64,000 nucleotides of DNA from Halichoerus grypus (lineage: Eukaryota; Chordata; Mammalia; Carnivora; Phocidae). Both the position numbers and the translations under genes were made by a program. How positions within the stretch are numbered: the first letter of the stretch is position 1; every line of letters begins with the position of its first letter. Location of the stretch: the NCBI RefSeq assembly GCF_964656455.1, contig NC_135725.1, forward strand, positions 47,313,688 through 47,377,687, given 5' to 3'. The notes beneath the pieces are model-generated. The model had not been told where the DNA came from. It made no database searches and saw nothing but the letters and a program-made list of their open reading frames with translations. This document shows positions 21,643 to 32,284 of this stretch, piece by piece.

Positions 21643-22206
21643 ATGGCCCTGCCCTTTTCCTTCTTGGTGGCCCTGGTGGTGCTCAGCTGCAGCTCCCTCT
21701 GCTCTCTGGGATGTGACCTGCCTCAGAACCATGGCCTGTTTGCCTGGAGGGCCTTGACGCTCCTGGGACAAATGAAGAGAATGTCTGCTAGCTCTTGTGA
21801 CAAGTACACAAGTGACTTTGCCTTCCCCAAGGAGGTGCTGGATGGCAAGCAGTTGCAGAAGGCTCAAGCCCTCTCTGTCGTCCATGTGATGAACCAGAAG
21901 ATCTTCCACCTCTTCTGCACAGAGGCCTCATTTGCTGCTTGGAACGAGACCCTCCTAGAGGAATTCTGCTCCGGACTTTCTGAGCAGCTGACCGACCTGG
22001 AAGCCTGTCCCACGCAGGAGGCTGGGGTGGCAGAGACTCCCCTCATGAAGGTGGACTCCATCCTGAGGAACTACTTTCAAAGAATCTCCCACTATCTGCA
22101 AGAGAAGCAATACAGCCCTTGTGCCTGGGAGATTGTCAGAGCAGAAATCACGAGCTCCTTGTTTTCATCAACAATCTTGCAAGAAAGATTAAGGAGCAAG
22201 AAGTGA
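21643..22206 (+). CDS. IFNA: Interferon alpha, copy 3 (mosaic A/B)
   Basis: Complete 187-codon frame with standard signal peptide, six cysteines and NET at 78. The 5' UTR and first third match copy 1 (AACAGCATCTGCAGGTTCTCC leader, SCSSLCSLG signal end). The last part is B-type: Thr101, Gly105-Val106, His127, and Thr-Ser-Ser at 147-149 with Phe151 and Glu158. Private changes are Lys40 and Phe74; Ile155 replaces the Met155 of other B copies. The pattern fits gene conversion of a B-type gene by an A-type donor. Secreted antiviral cytokine; the changed helix E may alter receptor affinity. Confidence 0.96.
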   Translation: MALPFSFLVALVVLSCSSLCSLGCDLPQNHGLFAWRALTLLGQMKRMSASSCDKYTSDFAFPKEVLDGKQLQKAQALSVVHVMNQKIFHLFCTEASFAAWNETLLEEFCSGLSEQLTDLEACPTQEAGVAETPLMKVDSILRNYFQRISHYLQEKQYSPCAWEIVRAEITSSLFSSTILQERLRSKK

Positions 22207-22495
22207 GACCTGGTTCACCATGGAAATGATTCCCTCTGACTAATTATATCACACTTTCCCTTGTTCTTCCGTGTCAAAGACTCTCATTTCTGCTGTTATG
22301 GTGACATCAACAGAATCCATTTGTTAAAGGTTTTCAGAAGTATTAAGCGACATGTCAACTCTACAATTAGTCGTCGCTTACAGTTGACCACGCTCTTGTC
22401 TATTTATCTATTTAAATATTTATTTATGTAAATGTCTATAAGATTTATATTTTTCATATATTATATGCAGCTGTACATGTCATTAATATAATAAA
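22207..22495 (+). promoter_or_regulatory. 3' UTR with dense AU-rich elements and AATAAA (copy 3)
   Basis: Four ATTTA motifs in TATTTATCTATTTAAATATT and its continuation at about 22400-22430, more than in the A-type 3' UTRs. AATAAA is at 22490-22495. Confidence 0.8.
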
Positions 22496-22614
22496 ATGTA
22501 CTCTTGATATTTAATTGGTTTATCTTTTTTTTTTTTATTGAACTTTCACTACGGGAAGTGTTCAAAGAGTAACACCACGTCTAATTGCAGCTTGGTTGAA
22601 AAATGTAGGGCAGT

Positions 22615-22799
22615 GGGCCACCTAGGCGGCTTAGTTGGCTGAGCGACTGCGTTCGGCTCAGGTCATGACGCTGTAGTCCCAGGATTGAGTCCTGAGTCAG
22701 GATCCCTGCTCGGCGAGGAGTCTGCTACTCCCTTTAACCCTTCCCCCCTCTCATGCTCTCTCTCTCTGTCAAGTAAATAAATAAAATCTTAAAAAAAAG
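22615..22799 (+). mobile_element. Can-SINE, old (U1)
   Basis: Diverged head GGGCCACCTAGGCGGCTTAG and AAATAAATAAAATCTT tail. It is also in U2 and U3 at the same place, so it predates the array. Confidence 0.85.
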
Positions 22800-23708
22800 A
22801 AAATGGTCAGCAGAATGCATTTACCCATCAGATTACGAACATCTGAAGCAACAACTGACTTCCTCTAAGACAAGTTGTACATTGCCCTTAGGCTATAGGA
22901 CATGTCAAATACAGGTCCTGATGTCTACATCTTTGGTTGTTGTAGGGATAGAAATCTAAAAATAATCCTCAGACTTAGTGTTATAATGAAGAAAGTGAAT
23001 TCTCTCACCTGATGCTGGAATGGAGAAAGTCAGGAAGTACACATAAAAGCTGGGGACCCCTCGACAGATGACTGGTAGACATGGAGGCACAAATGTCCAG
23101 TGTCAGGGGAGAGGTGATCTTGCGTTTGACAAGAAACGCCATGGCTGAGGTCCATATCTAGCAGGGAATGCCAGAAACAGAGGTGTTCATGCGGGGAGAC
23201 CGTGTAGTGTGATAAAAAGAAATAAACTTGATTCTGAGGCTCTCCAACCATTGAAGGGAGGGGAGAGAAGAGCCACAAGGAGACAGTGGACTCATGGCCA
23301 TACAGTACATGGATAATAAGAGAGGATGCCGGTGAGTATATTTCAGGACATAAATGTGCTTCGAAGACCATCAGTGGATTCCTGGAAGATGTGGATTGAA
23401 ACTGCCTGGCGTGTCAGAAAACTAGATGCCTTTGCTGACCTCATGAGTGTCGGTTGGGTGGAATCATAAGCAGAGACCACACTGGAGCCGATGGGAGCAT
23501 AAATAGGAGAAGTCAGTGTGTCTGAAGTGGAGAAGAATATAGCATGGCATCTGGGAATAATGGGGTTCGTTTTTCTGTGCATAGTTTGCCCTTTTATGCT
23601 GTATGTTTCTTCCAGAGTGATTTCATGGATTTGATGTTCTGGCAAATCTTATTAATGGGTTTAATACTGTATTATTTTGAATCATGACTTAATTACTGAC
23701 AATGGTTT
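22800..23708. other. B-type 3' flank (U1)
   Basis: Contains GACTGGTAGACAT, also found in the A-type 3' flanks, so A and B flanks share an ancestor. Antisense frames at 23030-23371 and 23343-23645 recur in other units but show no recognisable domain. Confidence 0.6.
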
Positions 23709-23719
23709 ATCCTGTCTTG

Positions 23720-23915
23720 TTTTTTTTTTTTTAAGATTTTATTTATTTGACAGAGAGAGAGATAGCGAAAGCAGGAACACAAGCAGGGGGAGTGGGAGAG
23801 GGAGAAGCAGGCTTCCTGCCGAGCAGGGAGCCCGATGTGGGACTCGATCCCAGGACCCTGGGTTCATGACCTGAGCTGAAGGCAGACGCTTAACGACTGA
23901 GTCACCCAGGTGCGC
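23720..23915 (-). mobile_element. Can-SINE shared by U1 and U2
   Basis: Reverse-oriented SINE with the perfect target duplication ATCCTGTCTTG at 23709-23719 and 23916-23926. Present in U2 (37835-38031) and absent from U3, where the target is single at 59092-59102. Confidence 0.95.
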
Positions 23916-24263
23916 ATCCTGTCTTGGTTCTTACTACCTTATATATCAGCGAGCTGCTCAGCTTCAAAAATTCACTACTCAAGAATAGATAACTCATTCA
24001 ATCCTTCATCAAATTGTCTATTACTACTGATAAAAGAATGTTTCCTGGAATGACTGGCTTTATTAATTAGGTTCCTTAACTCCTCATTGTGACCCTGTTT
24101 ACTACAGCAGCAGTATACCCCATTTCTTTTTCTCCAGTGTTTGATATGATTCACAATTATAACAGAATATTGTGAAGATTAACAGAACTCATGCACTTAA
24201 AGGCACCCAGCATTGTATTTTTCATAAAGGAATGACTTAAATATGGTACATATCCTCTTGTTT

Positions 24264-24265
<2 letters not shown>

Positions 24266-24300
<35 letters not shown>

Positions 24301-24482
24301 TTTTATTTATTTATTTGAGAGAGAGAGAATGAGAGACAGAGAGCATGAGAGGGAGGAGGGTCAGAGGGAGAAGCAGACTCCTTGCCGAGCAGGGAGCCTG
24401 ATGCGGGACTCGATCCCGGGACTCCAGGATCATGACCTGAGCCGAAGGCAGTCGCTTAACCAACTGAGCCACCCAGGCGTCC
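24266..24482 (-). mobile_element. Young Can-SINE private to U1
   Basis: Long uninterrupted T run (the antisense poly-A tail), then AAAGATTTTATTTATTTATT, ending GAGCCACCCAGGCGTCC. The 17-bp target duplication CATATCCTCTTGTTTTA is perfect at 24249-24265 and 24483-24499. Empty sites occur at 38365-38381 (U2) and 59424-59440 (U3). Confidence 0.96.
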
Positions 24483-24499
24483 CATATCCTCTTGTTTTA

Positions 24500-24901
24500 A
24501 TTCTGACAGCTACATATGAAAATACTGTTTGTGTCTTTCTACAAAATTCTTGGGAACAGTGTGTCCTATGCTTCAGTAACTGACTTCCAAAGGGGGCAGC
24601 CTCCAAAACCGGAATTCTATCGTAAATTCTAGAGAAGGCTGACCAATTCATTCCCCATGGCAAAGAAGGGTTTTTATTTATATTCAATGATGAAAGGGTG
24701 GCTTGTATGAATATCTGAGAGTTGAGAATAAATATCTAGGTGGAAGTGTGGAAGAACATGCTATTTCTTTAACCTTCTAGCACCTGCCCCTGTCCTGCTC
24801 TTCCATATTCTAGGACACATTGCCCTCCTGTTTCCTTCCTCTCTAAGGCAGAAGTCCTGACAGTATCCTTGGCATTCACTCTCTTGAGCTCTCAGCCTGT
24901 T
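24500..24901. other. Spacer (U1)
   Basis: Shared across units. No feature recognised. Confidence 0.4.
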
Positions 24902-24917
24902 CACGCAACAGCTTTCT

Positions 24918-25837
24918 TTTTTTTTTTAATTTTGTTTTATTATATATTTTAATCACCATACATTCCATCATTTGTTTTTGATGTAGTATTCCATGATTCA
25001 TTGTTTGCGCATAACACCCAGTGCTCCATTCAATACATGCCCTCTTTAATACCCATCACCAGGCTAACCCATCCCCCCACTCCCCTCCCCTTTAGAACCC
25101 TCAGTTTGTTTCTTAGAGTCCATCGTCTCTCGGTTCGTCTCCGCATCCGATTTCCCACCCTTCATTTTTCCCTTCCTACTATCTTCTTCTCCTTTTTTTT
25201 CTTTAACATATAATGTATTATTTGTTTCAGAGGTACAGGTCTGTGATTCAACAGTCTTACACAATTCACAGCGCTCACCATAGCACATACCCTCCCCAAT
25301 ATCTATCACCCAGCCACCCCATCCCTCCCACTCTCCAACTCCAGCAACCCTCAATTTGTGTCCTGAGATTAAGAATTCCTCATATCAGTGAGATCATATG
25401 ATACGTCTTTCTCTGATTGACTTATTTCGCTTATCATAATACCATCTAGTTCCTTCCACGTCGTTGCAAATGGCAAGATTTAGGTGTTGGTTTTTTTTTT
25501 TTTTTTGATGTCTGCATAATTTTCCATTATATATATATACCACATCTTCTTTATCCATTCATCTGTTGATGGACATCTTGGCTCTTTCCATAGTTTGGCT
25601 ATTGTGGACATTGCTGCTATAAACATTGGGGTGCACCTACCCCTTCGGATCCCTACATTTGTATCTTTGGGGTAAATACCCAGTAGTGCAATTGCTGGGT
25701 CGTAAGGTAGCTCTATTTTCAACTTTTTGAGGAACCTACATACTGTTTTCCAGAGTGGCTGTACCAGCTTGCATTCCCACCAACAGTGTAGGAGGGTTCC
25801 CCTTTCTCCGCATCCTCGCCAACGTCTGTCGTTTCCT
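24918..25837 (-). mobile_element. 5'-truncated LINE-1 fragment (U1)
   Basis: Antisense 3' UTR plus the C-terminal end of ORF2; on the minus strand 25480-25722 encodes [18 protein letters not shown] and KLWKEPRCPSTDEW. The target duplication CACGCAACAGCTTTCT / CACACAACAGCTTTCT flanks it at 24902-24917 and 25838-25853. Present at the same site in all three units. Confidence 0.95.
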
Positions 25838-25853
25838 CACACAACAGCTTTCT

Positions 25854-27790
25854 GTTCGGTTGTGGTCTCAGATTAAAGGTTTCCTTACAGAGCAGCACAT
25901 CGCAAGTAGAAAGCAAAACTGAAATGAAATCTCTAGGTTTTGCAGAAAAACCTGCAAGAGAGGCTTTGTTCTGATTTCCATCCAATGTGATATAATAGTA
26001 GCTGTGGCTAAAAGGAAACAGAAAGCAGGATCAGGAGCAGGATTATTAAATACTGGAAAGTGTTCGAGAACCAATTGGCAGGGCCAGGGACATGGGTGAG
26101 GGGAGTGAGCACCACCATCAACTTTCCATCCGCAGGTGCTTCTGGTCAACCTGTCAGGGGATGTGGGGGAGGCAGGCCTCGGGGCCAGGTGCCCACTGAT
26201 GGGCTGCGAGAGATCACTGTGCAGTTTACCGGCCACAAGCAGCCAAGGTTTGGCAGCTTTAGGACAAGGGAACATACGCGGCCTACCTCCACCCTGCCTG
26301 CCAGCTGACTCGTGCGCTGCGGAGCTGAAGGTCCCCCGGACATCCAGTCCTGCACAGAAATACACAAAATACAGGGATTCCTGCCCACACGTCTACACCC
26401 AAGAAACACAGGAGCTCAGCCGTGCCTGTGCTTGAGGTTTCCTATGCTCTGATTAAACTAGGCGCAGGATGCTCCTTTGCTCAAAAAGCCACAGCATGGA
26501 AACATGAAGGTGTGGAAGGTCAGTAGCTACTTCGGAACCTGTGCGGAGAAGAGAAATGTGGAAATGTCCACTGGATCAGCGACTTGTCCTCAGGAGGTGG
26601 AACAGTAGGAATGGGCAGCATCGAGTCAACTGTCTCTCCATATCCTTCCCGAGACTGAGATGATTCAAGTGGACTCTGCGAGCACAGCGTTCTCCTACGC
26701 AGACGTGGCCCACAGCAGTGTCCCCAGCACAGGTGACACTGACGCGACAGCAGCCTGCAGGGTATTGCAAGGAGGAGGGTTACTCCAGTACCAGCTGCAA
26801 GTTCTCTTTCGTTGGCAGAAAAGTCTCCTGCCTTATGAGTATTTAAAAGGGAGTCTGTCAACTTTTCTGAGAACTTCAAGTCCATCAGTTCAGTTGACTC
26901 ACACCACACCCCCTGTTGCCATCCACAACCACAGCACTTTACATTTGAAGTGGAATCTGGACTCCTTGATCCCTCACCCTCCCCTCCTGACTGATTTCAT
27001 GCCATGGCCTCTCCTGGTTCTTAAATCCTCTCTCCATTTCTATCCTTCACCCCTTTCAACCGGTGCTTCCGGACAAGCCAGTATCTCACAACTGCTCATG
27101 TTCGACCTTGGATCTTTGGTAGCTTCAGAATAATTCATCCCTCCGCGTTTCTATTTCTCTCCAAACAGTTGTATAAATAAGTGGAATCCAAATGGTGATA
27201 TTGAGAGGATTGAGTTAATGATTTCAAGGATCTCCGAAGAGTTAGCCTGAATTCAGCTTTGGGTGTTATCATCATGAAACATCATCATCATTATTCTTAT
27301 CCAGATGAAGAGCAGAATCTTTTAGGATCATCCAGTTCCCTCTGTCTTAATATTGGATTTCTCAAGGCAAACTTTTCCTGGCCTGAGTGGATTTATCAAC
27401 TAGGTAGAGCGCTCAGGCAGGGCGAGTATCCCCTCTCCTTCCTCAGAGGGTGAGCAGCTGGGGTTCTGGTACCATTCTCTTGTGAGCTGGTTGGTGTGAC
27501 TCCTCTCATCTTTCTTCAGAGCTGAGCATATGTGGATTGAATGAAAGAAAAATCAGGTGGCTGGTCTTGCAACGCTGAGTGCTGCTTGGGACCCCGGAGT
27601 TGGTCTTGTGTGAGCCTCTGGCGGAGGCAGCCATGTCCTGACTTGGGGTAATTCAGTACAGACTTCATTCCCCCCTCTGCCAGAGCTGCTGGTGCCCAGT
27701 GTTGCTGCATTGAATTTTGCTGACGTACACTCTGTCATTTTTCTCAGCAGAGACCAGTCTTTCACATTCTGACATTCAGATGTAACATTT
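25854..27790. other. Unit spacer with small conserved frame (U1)
   Basis: Includes 26136-26435, an open frame of about 99 codons preceded by TTTCCATCCGCAG, which resembles a splice acceptor. The counterpart frames at 40179-40589 and 61234-61644 are longer. A 275-bp block present in U2 and U3 is missing here at about 26038. A poly-C run lies at 27797-27812. No known family was recognised. Confidence 0.4.
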
Positions 27791-28326
27791 GTCTTCCCCC
27801 CCCCCACCCCCACCCGCCCCATACACCACTGTCATGTTTTGCTTTCTAGGAAAGTTGAAATGAGAAACAGAAAACTGATGTCTTGAAAATGGTAGAGAAA
27901 CCCGGTGCAGCCCCTTGACCTTTCTTTTACTTCCCTTTCTACGATCCTCACGATGATGTAGAACATGATGTGGGAGCAGCAAGTCGGAGTGTGTCCAGTA
28001 ACGCACTGTGGGAAATGAAGATATTCAAATTCTTTTTGTTGTTGTTATTTAAACTGAAAATGCAATATCATGAATAAGGAAAAGCAAGAAGGCTGTTTCT
28101 CCCTGACATCCTAGCCTGGGCCTCACCCCCCTGCATTCTGAGCACCAGGCAGATGACCAGACTAAGATGGCCAATAGAAATACGCAGACTGAATGAACTA
28201 CTGAAAGTCATTACTTTCTGTGCTGGATGTTTCTCCTGAGAGACACAATCAGTGAATCCCCCGTGCCCAGTCCAGAAAGTTTGAGGCAAAGAAGTGTACC
28301 GTAGTTTAGGTAAAATTAGCACACTA

Positions 28327-28452
28327 GGGGAGCCTGAGTGGCTCAGTCCATTGAGGTTCTGATTCTTACTCTCCCCTCAGGTCTTGATCTCACACTGTGA
28401 GTTCAGGCCCCATGTTGGGCTCTACCCTGTGTGTGGAGCCTACTTAAAAAAA
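28327..28452 (+). mobile_element. Old short tRNA-type SINE relic (U2)
   Basis: Counterpart of 14228-14357, with GTGAGTTCAGGCCCCATGTT in the B-box-like stretch. Confidence 0.8.
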
Positions 28453-29886
28453 ATTTCAAAATTGAAAAGTAAGGACTGTGGTGGCAAAATTAATGTATTC
28501 CCTTACTCAAGGTAAAATGATTACAGTAGGCTCTTTCGTCTACTTGGAGAAAACAAACGTTCACCCTCAGTACCTGAGGGCTGTTGACACTTTTGATACC
28601 TGGTCAGGAGAGGAGGAGGTCAGCACCGAGTGCTAGGGTCCCCAGCACAACACTCCAGGGGCAAGGGCAAGGATCTAGGGCCAGTCATTGCTTTGCTGAC
28701 AAGGAAACCAGCCCCTGCACAGTAGGGGCATCTAAAGTCCTCAGGACATGCTGAGCCTGCCCTCAGGGGGTGAGTCCAGGAGAGCTTGGGTGGAAGACAC
28801 TCAGTCACTCCAGAGGAAAAATGTTAGCAGAGGTGATAACTACCTTGTCAGGGAGGTGTGGCTGGGAAAATCCATTTATCAGGAATTAGAACCTTCACAC
28901 CTCCACATCCAGACAAGAACCAGGCTTCCTGCTGGGGACACTGGCACAGTCTTGAAGCGGTCTAACAAAACCTTAGTATTTATTGTCTCTCACTGGGTTT
29001 TCTTTGGTATGACACAAGAAAAAATGACATAGAATTCTTAGAAGATACCCATACGGTCTGCAAGATGAGGATGACAAACCTAGGAATAAGAGGAATAATT
29101 TAGGATTGGAGGACTTTCTCTCCATCAAATCCTACATCTCAAAGTCTGACCTGGAGAGGGGATCTGTGCTTGCTTGTGAGCTGCCATCCGATGTCTTGTG
29201 GATATTGCTTGTCTGAGCCTTGATGTGATGCAGGCTTTGCAATAAAATACAAAGAGGTTATGTTTTATGATTTAGTTGTACAACACTCATTCAGCACATC
29301 AGTACTTACCTAGTGCTAAACAGAAAACATATGTTGACAACGCCTTCAAGAGTATGTAGCAGCAGGTGAAGTTAAAAATGATTTTGTCATATGAGGCAAC
29401 ATTAAAGTTCAGTACACTAAAAACAGATGTTAATAATAATTTAATTTTTCACTTGCTTTTAGCCATTTGGAATGATTTTACCTGTTTAAGTACAGCAAAA
29501 TCGTTACGTCTTTTTAGAAATTGTTAATTTGCATATGTACGTTATATATTACAGTTTATCTATGTAAGTAAATTACAAGTCACTGAGCACATTTACTGTT
29601 ATACTTAAGCATCAATAGCTTCAAAATTTAACTTTTAGCTTAAAATTTTTAGCCATTCTTAACCCTGAAGTGGAGAAACTTTACAGTTTCTTTTTTACGT
29701 ATAAAGCACGGATATAAATACAATATGTAACTATATATACTGTGTATCCATGCTATTAAGTTTTCTTGGAAGGTCCAATTAAAAACATTGACAAAGACTC
29801 TGGAGGCAAGAGATAATATTGGAAAAAATAACAAATGGTTGAGAATCGCATGCTCTAAATCCAAAGAGAAAGTGCAGAAAGGAAAG
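28453..29886. other. 5' flank of IFNA copy 4
   Basis: Collinear with the copy 2 upstream flank. No coding signal recognised. Confidence 0.65.
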
Positions 29887-29952
29887 CAAAAAGAGAAGTA
29901 GAAAATAAGGGAAACGTTCAGAAATTGAAAACTCCCATGTCCCCTACTTAAG
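29887..29952 (+). promoter_or_regulatory. IFNA copy 4 virus-response element and TATA box
   Basis: AAGTAGAAAATAAGGGAAAC and CAGAAATTGAAAACTCC half-sites; TACTTAAG at 29945-29952. Confidence 0.85.
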
Positions 29953-30046
29953 CCACACACACAAGGGAAGATGTTCAGAGAACCTAGAGCCACGGTTCCC
30001 AGACTTGCCCACCCCAGCCAGGCCAGCAGCATCTGCAGGATCCCCA

Positions 30047-30610
30047 ATGGCCCTGCCCTTTTCCTTCTTGGTGGCCCTGGTGGTGCTCAGCTGCAGCTCC
30101 CTCTGCTCTCTGGGATGTGACCTGCCTCAGAACCATGGCCTGTTTGCCTGGAGGGCGTTGACGCTCCTGGGACAAATGAAGAGAATGTCTGCTAGCTCTT
30201 GTGACAAGTACACAAGTGACTTTGCCTTCCCCCAGGAGGTGCTGGATGGCAAGCAGTTGCAGAAGGCTCAAGTCCTCTCTGTCACCCATGTGATGAACCA
30301 GAAGATCTTCCACCTCTTCTGCACAGAGGCCTCATCTGCTGCTTGGAACGAGACCCTCCTAGAGGAATTCTGCTCCGGACTTTCTGAGCAGCTGACCGAC
30401 CTGGAAGCCTGTCCCATGCAGGAGGCGGAGGGGGCAGAGACTCCCCTCATGAATGTGGACTCCATCTTGAGGAACTACTTCCAAAGAATCTCCCTCTATC
30501 TGCGAGAGAAGCAATACAGCCCTTGTGCCTGGGAGATTGTCAGAGTGGAAATCATGAAACCCTTGTATTCATCAAGAACCTTGCAAAAAAGATTAAGGAG
30601 CAAGAAGTGA
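30047..30610 (+). CDS. IFNA: Interferon alpha, copy 4 (A-type)
   Basis: Complete 187-codon frame; signal peptide, six cysteines and NET at 78 retained. Differences from copy 1: Val53, Thr57, Glu91, Glu103, Asn113, Arg130, Val144 and Arg154. Val144 replaces the Ala of the VRAEI motif in helix E, next to the receptor-contact residues. The A-type Met-Lys-Pro at 147-149 is kept. Secreted antiviral cytokine; promoter intact by inspection. Confidence 0.97.
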   Translation: MALPFSFLVALVVLSCSSLCSLGCDLPQNHGLFAWRALTLLGQMKRMSASSCDKYTSDFAFPQEVLDGKQLQKAQVLSVTHVMNQKIFHLFCTEASSAAWNETLLEEFCSGLSEQLTDLEACPMQEAEGAETPLMNVDSILRNYFQRISLYLREKQYSPCAWEIVRVEIMKPLYSSRTLQKRLRSKK

Positions 30611-30906
30611 GACCCGGTTCAACGTGGAAATGATTCCCTCTGACTACTAATATCACACTTTCCGTTGTTCTTCCGTGTCAAAGACTCTCATTTCTGCTAT
30701 TATGGTGAAATGAACAACATCAATTTGTCACATGTTCTCAGGAGTATTAAGCAACATCAAGTCAACTCTACAAACACCGTCGCTTTCAGATGACCATGCT
30801 GATATACTTATTTAACTATATATGTATTTCATTATATATAAGATTTAAATTATTTTTTATTATATAATATTAGGTGTACCTTCACTTTGTGGTTAATAGA
30901 AATAAA
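30611..30906 (+). promoter_or_regulatory. 3' UTR and AATAAA (copy 4)
   Basis: AATAAA at 30901-30906. One ATTTA of the A-type set is lost (CATTATATATAAG). A short B-like patch, TTGTTCTTCCGTGTCAAAG, lies at about 30665, where other A-type copies have TTGTTCTGCCATGTCAAAG. Confidence 0.8.
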
Positions 30907-31885
30907 TGTGCTTTACGTTTATTAAATTTTTTATTTTTTTGTTCATTAAATGTTTCTATAGAAAAATTGTTGTATTTGTTTCTTGTATAGAGGAAACAAG
31001 TCTAATTATAACCTGATGAAAGATGCATTGTAGAACTCAGTGACACATTATCCGTGATTCATATTAGAAATAATACCATAGACTTCCTTGAAGACAGTTT
31101 GTATGTTGTCATCAGGATAAAGGCAGACATAACAAATCAATGCCCTGTCTGTATCTTGAGGTTTGTAGAAAAACCAACCTCCAAACGATAATCATAGGGA
31201 AGTAATACCAGTTAAGTTAAAGGGTAGAATGAGAAGAAGGGAAAATATGAATTCTAGAAGCAGACGAGGAGACACACACGTCAGGACATAGAATCAAAAG
31301 CGCTAGATAGCTTCCACAGTAGACTGGTAGACATCCAAGTGTGACTATTCTTTATAAATGGATACTTGAGTCTGCCATTTGCAAGCCATTCCATTCATTT
31401 AAGGCCCAGCAAGGGAAGTGGTCCCGAGGGCAGAGAGTGTAGAATAAGAAAAGGACTTAAAAGTGATGCCTCAAAGGTCCAGTGGTAAAGATATAAAAGA
31501 GCCACACTACAAACAAAGGAGGAATGGCCCTGAGGCAGTAGGGTAAGAGCGAATATTGGTTAAGAGTGTATTTCAAAGCCAAAAAAGGCTTCAAGGAATT
31601 GCATCATAGCAAAAGGTGAATGGAAAGTGCCCCAAGGCTGGAAGTGGAGGGGGTGTGACCCAGGTGCAAGCTGGTTTGACTGAAATAATCACCAAAAACC
31701 ATACTGGACGAGGAGGAAAGGTGAGGAACAGAAGGGAAGCTAGTGAGTATAGATAGGAAATAGTTTTGAGAGATTTACCTTTTTTGGGCAAATTAAACTT
31801 TGATGAAAAAATGAAAAAATAATTGATATGAATGATGTATTCTAATCTCTTCTAATGTATGAAAAGCAAATATAAAAAAGCAAAC
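30907..31885. other. A-type 3' flank (U2)
   Basis: Counterpart of 16802-17780. No gene recognised. Confidence 0.6.
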
Positions 31886-31919
31886 AAAAATTAAAGACAT
31901 GCAAGTGTACAGGAACATT

Positions 31920-32284
31920 CTGCAAATGAAAACTATCCTGTTCTATTTAGAGTCACGAGTAGAAAGAACAGGAGAGGATCTGGGGGCCACGGCAGCCCCC
32001 ACTGGTCCCCTGGCCACCAGAAGCCCTCAGGTGCTGTGCCCAGCCCCTCTGTGGGGCTCCGGCTGGTTCCCTGTGGCAGTCTCTCAGCTCTGGGCTGTGA
32101 CCTGCCTCCAGGCCCGGGTGGCTACACAGGAGGACTTGTTGCTTCTGACACAGAGAAGGAGGGTCTGTCCTTTCCCCTGACTGAGGGACATCTCCTCTGG
32201 GACATGGTGGGTTGCCTCCAGGTCCAGGAGGCCTGGGCCATCTCTGTCCTTCACGAGATGCTCCAGCAGACCTTCACCCTCTGA
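31920..32284 (+). pseudogene. Truncated type I interferon pseudogene, omega/epsilon-like (U2)
   Basis: Same 82-codon relic as in U1, from GTG at 32036 to TGA at 32282-32284. GSLSALG, CDLP and the helix C segment are kept. The TATA relic has a deletion (TATTTAGAG). The 3' half of the gene is absent. Confidence 0.7.

Larger units (their letters stand above)
13500..27790 (+). repeat. Segmental duplication unit U1
   Basis: First complete unit of the tandem array. Order: SINE relic, IFNA copy 2 (A), interferon pseudogene, IFNA copy 3 (B), SINEs, LINE-1 fragment, spacer. The period to U2 is 14.1 kb between matching genes (15942 to 30047, and 21643 to 35745). Unit limits are arbitrary points in a continuous repeat. 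Confidence 0.9.

Noticed and set aside
23030..23645. Two antisense frames conserved in three units
   Set aside because: They overlap in different frames, have no recognised domain, and shift in length between units.
26660..27133. 157-codon + strand frame, also at 61869
   Set aside because: Broken in U2 and in the older copy at 190-470; no family recognised.
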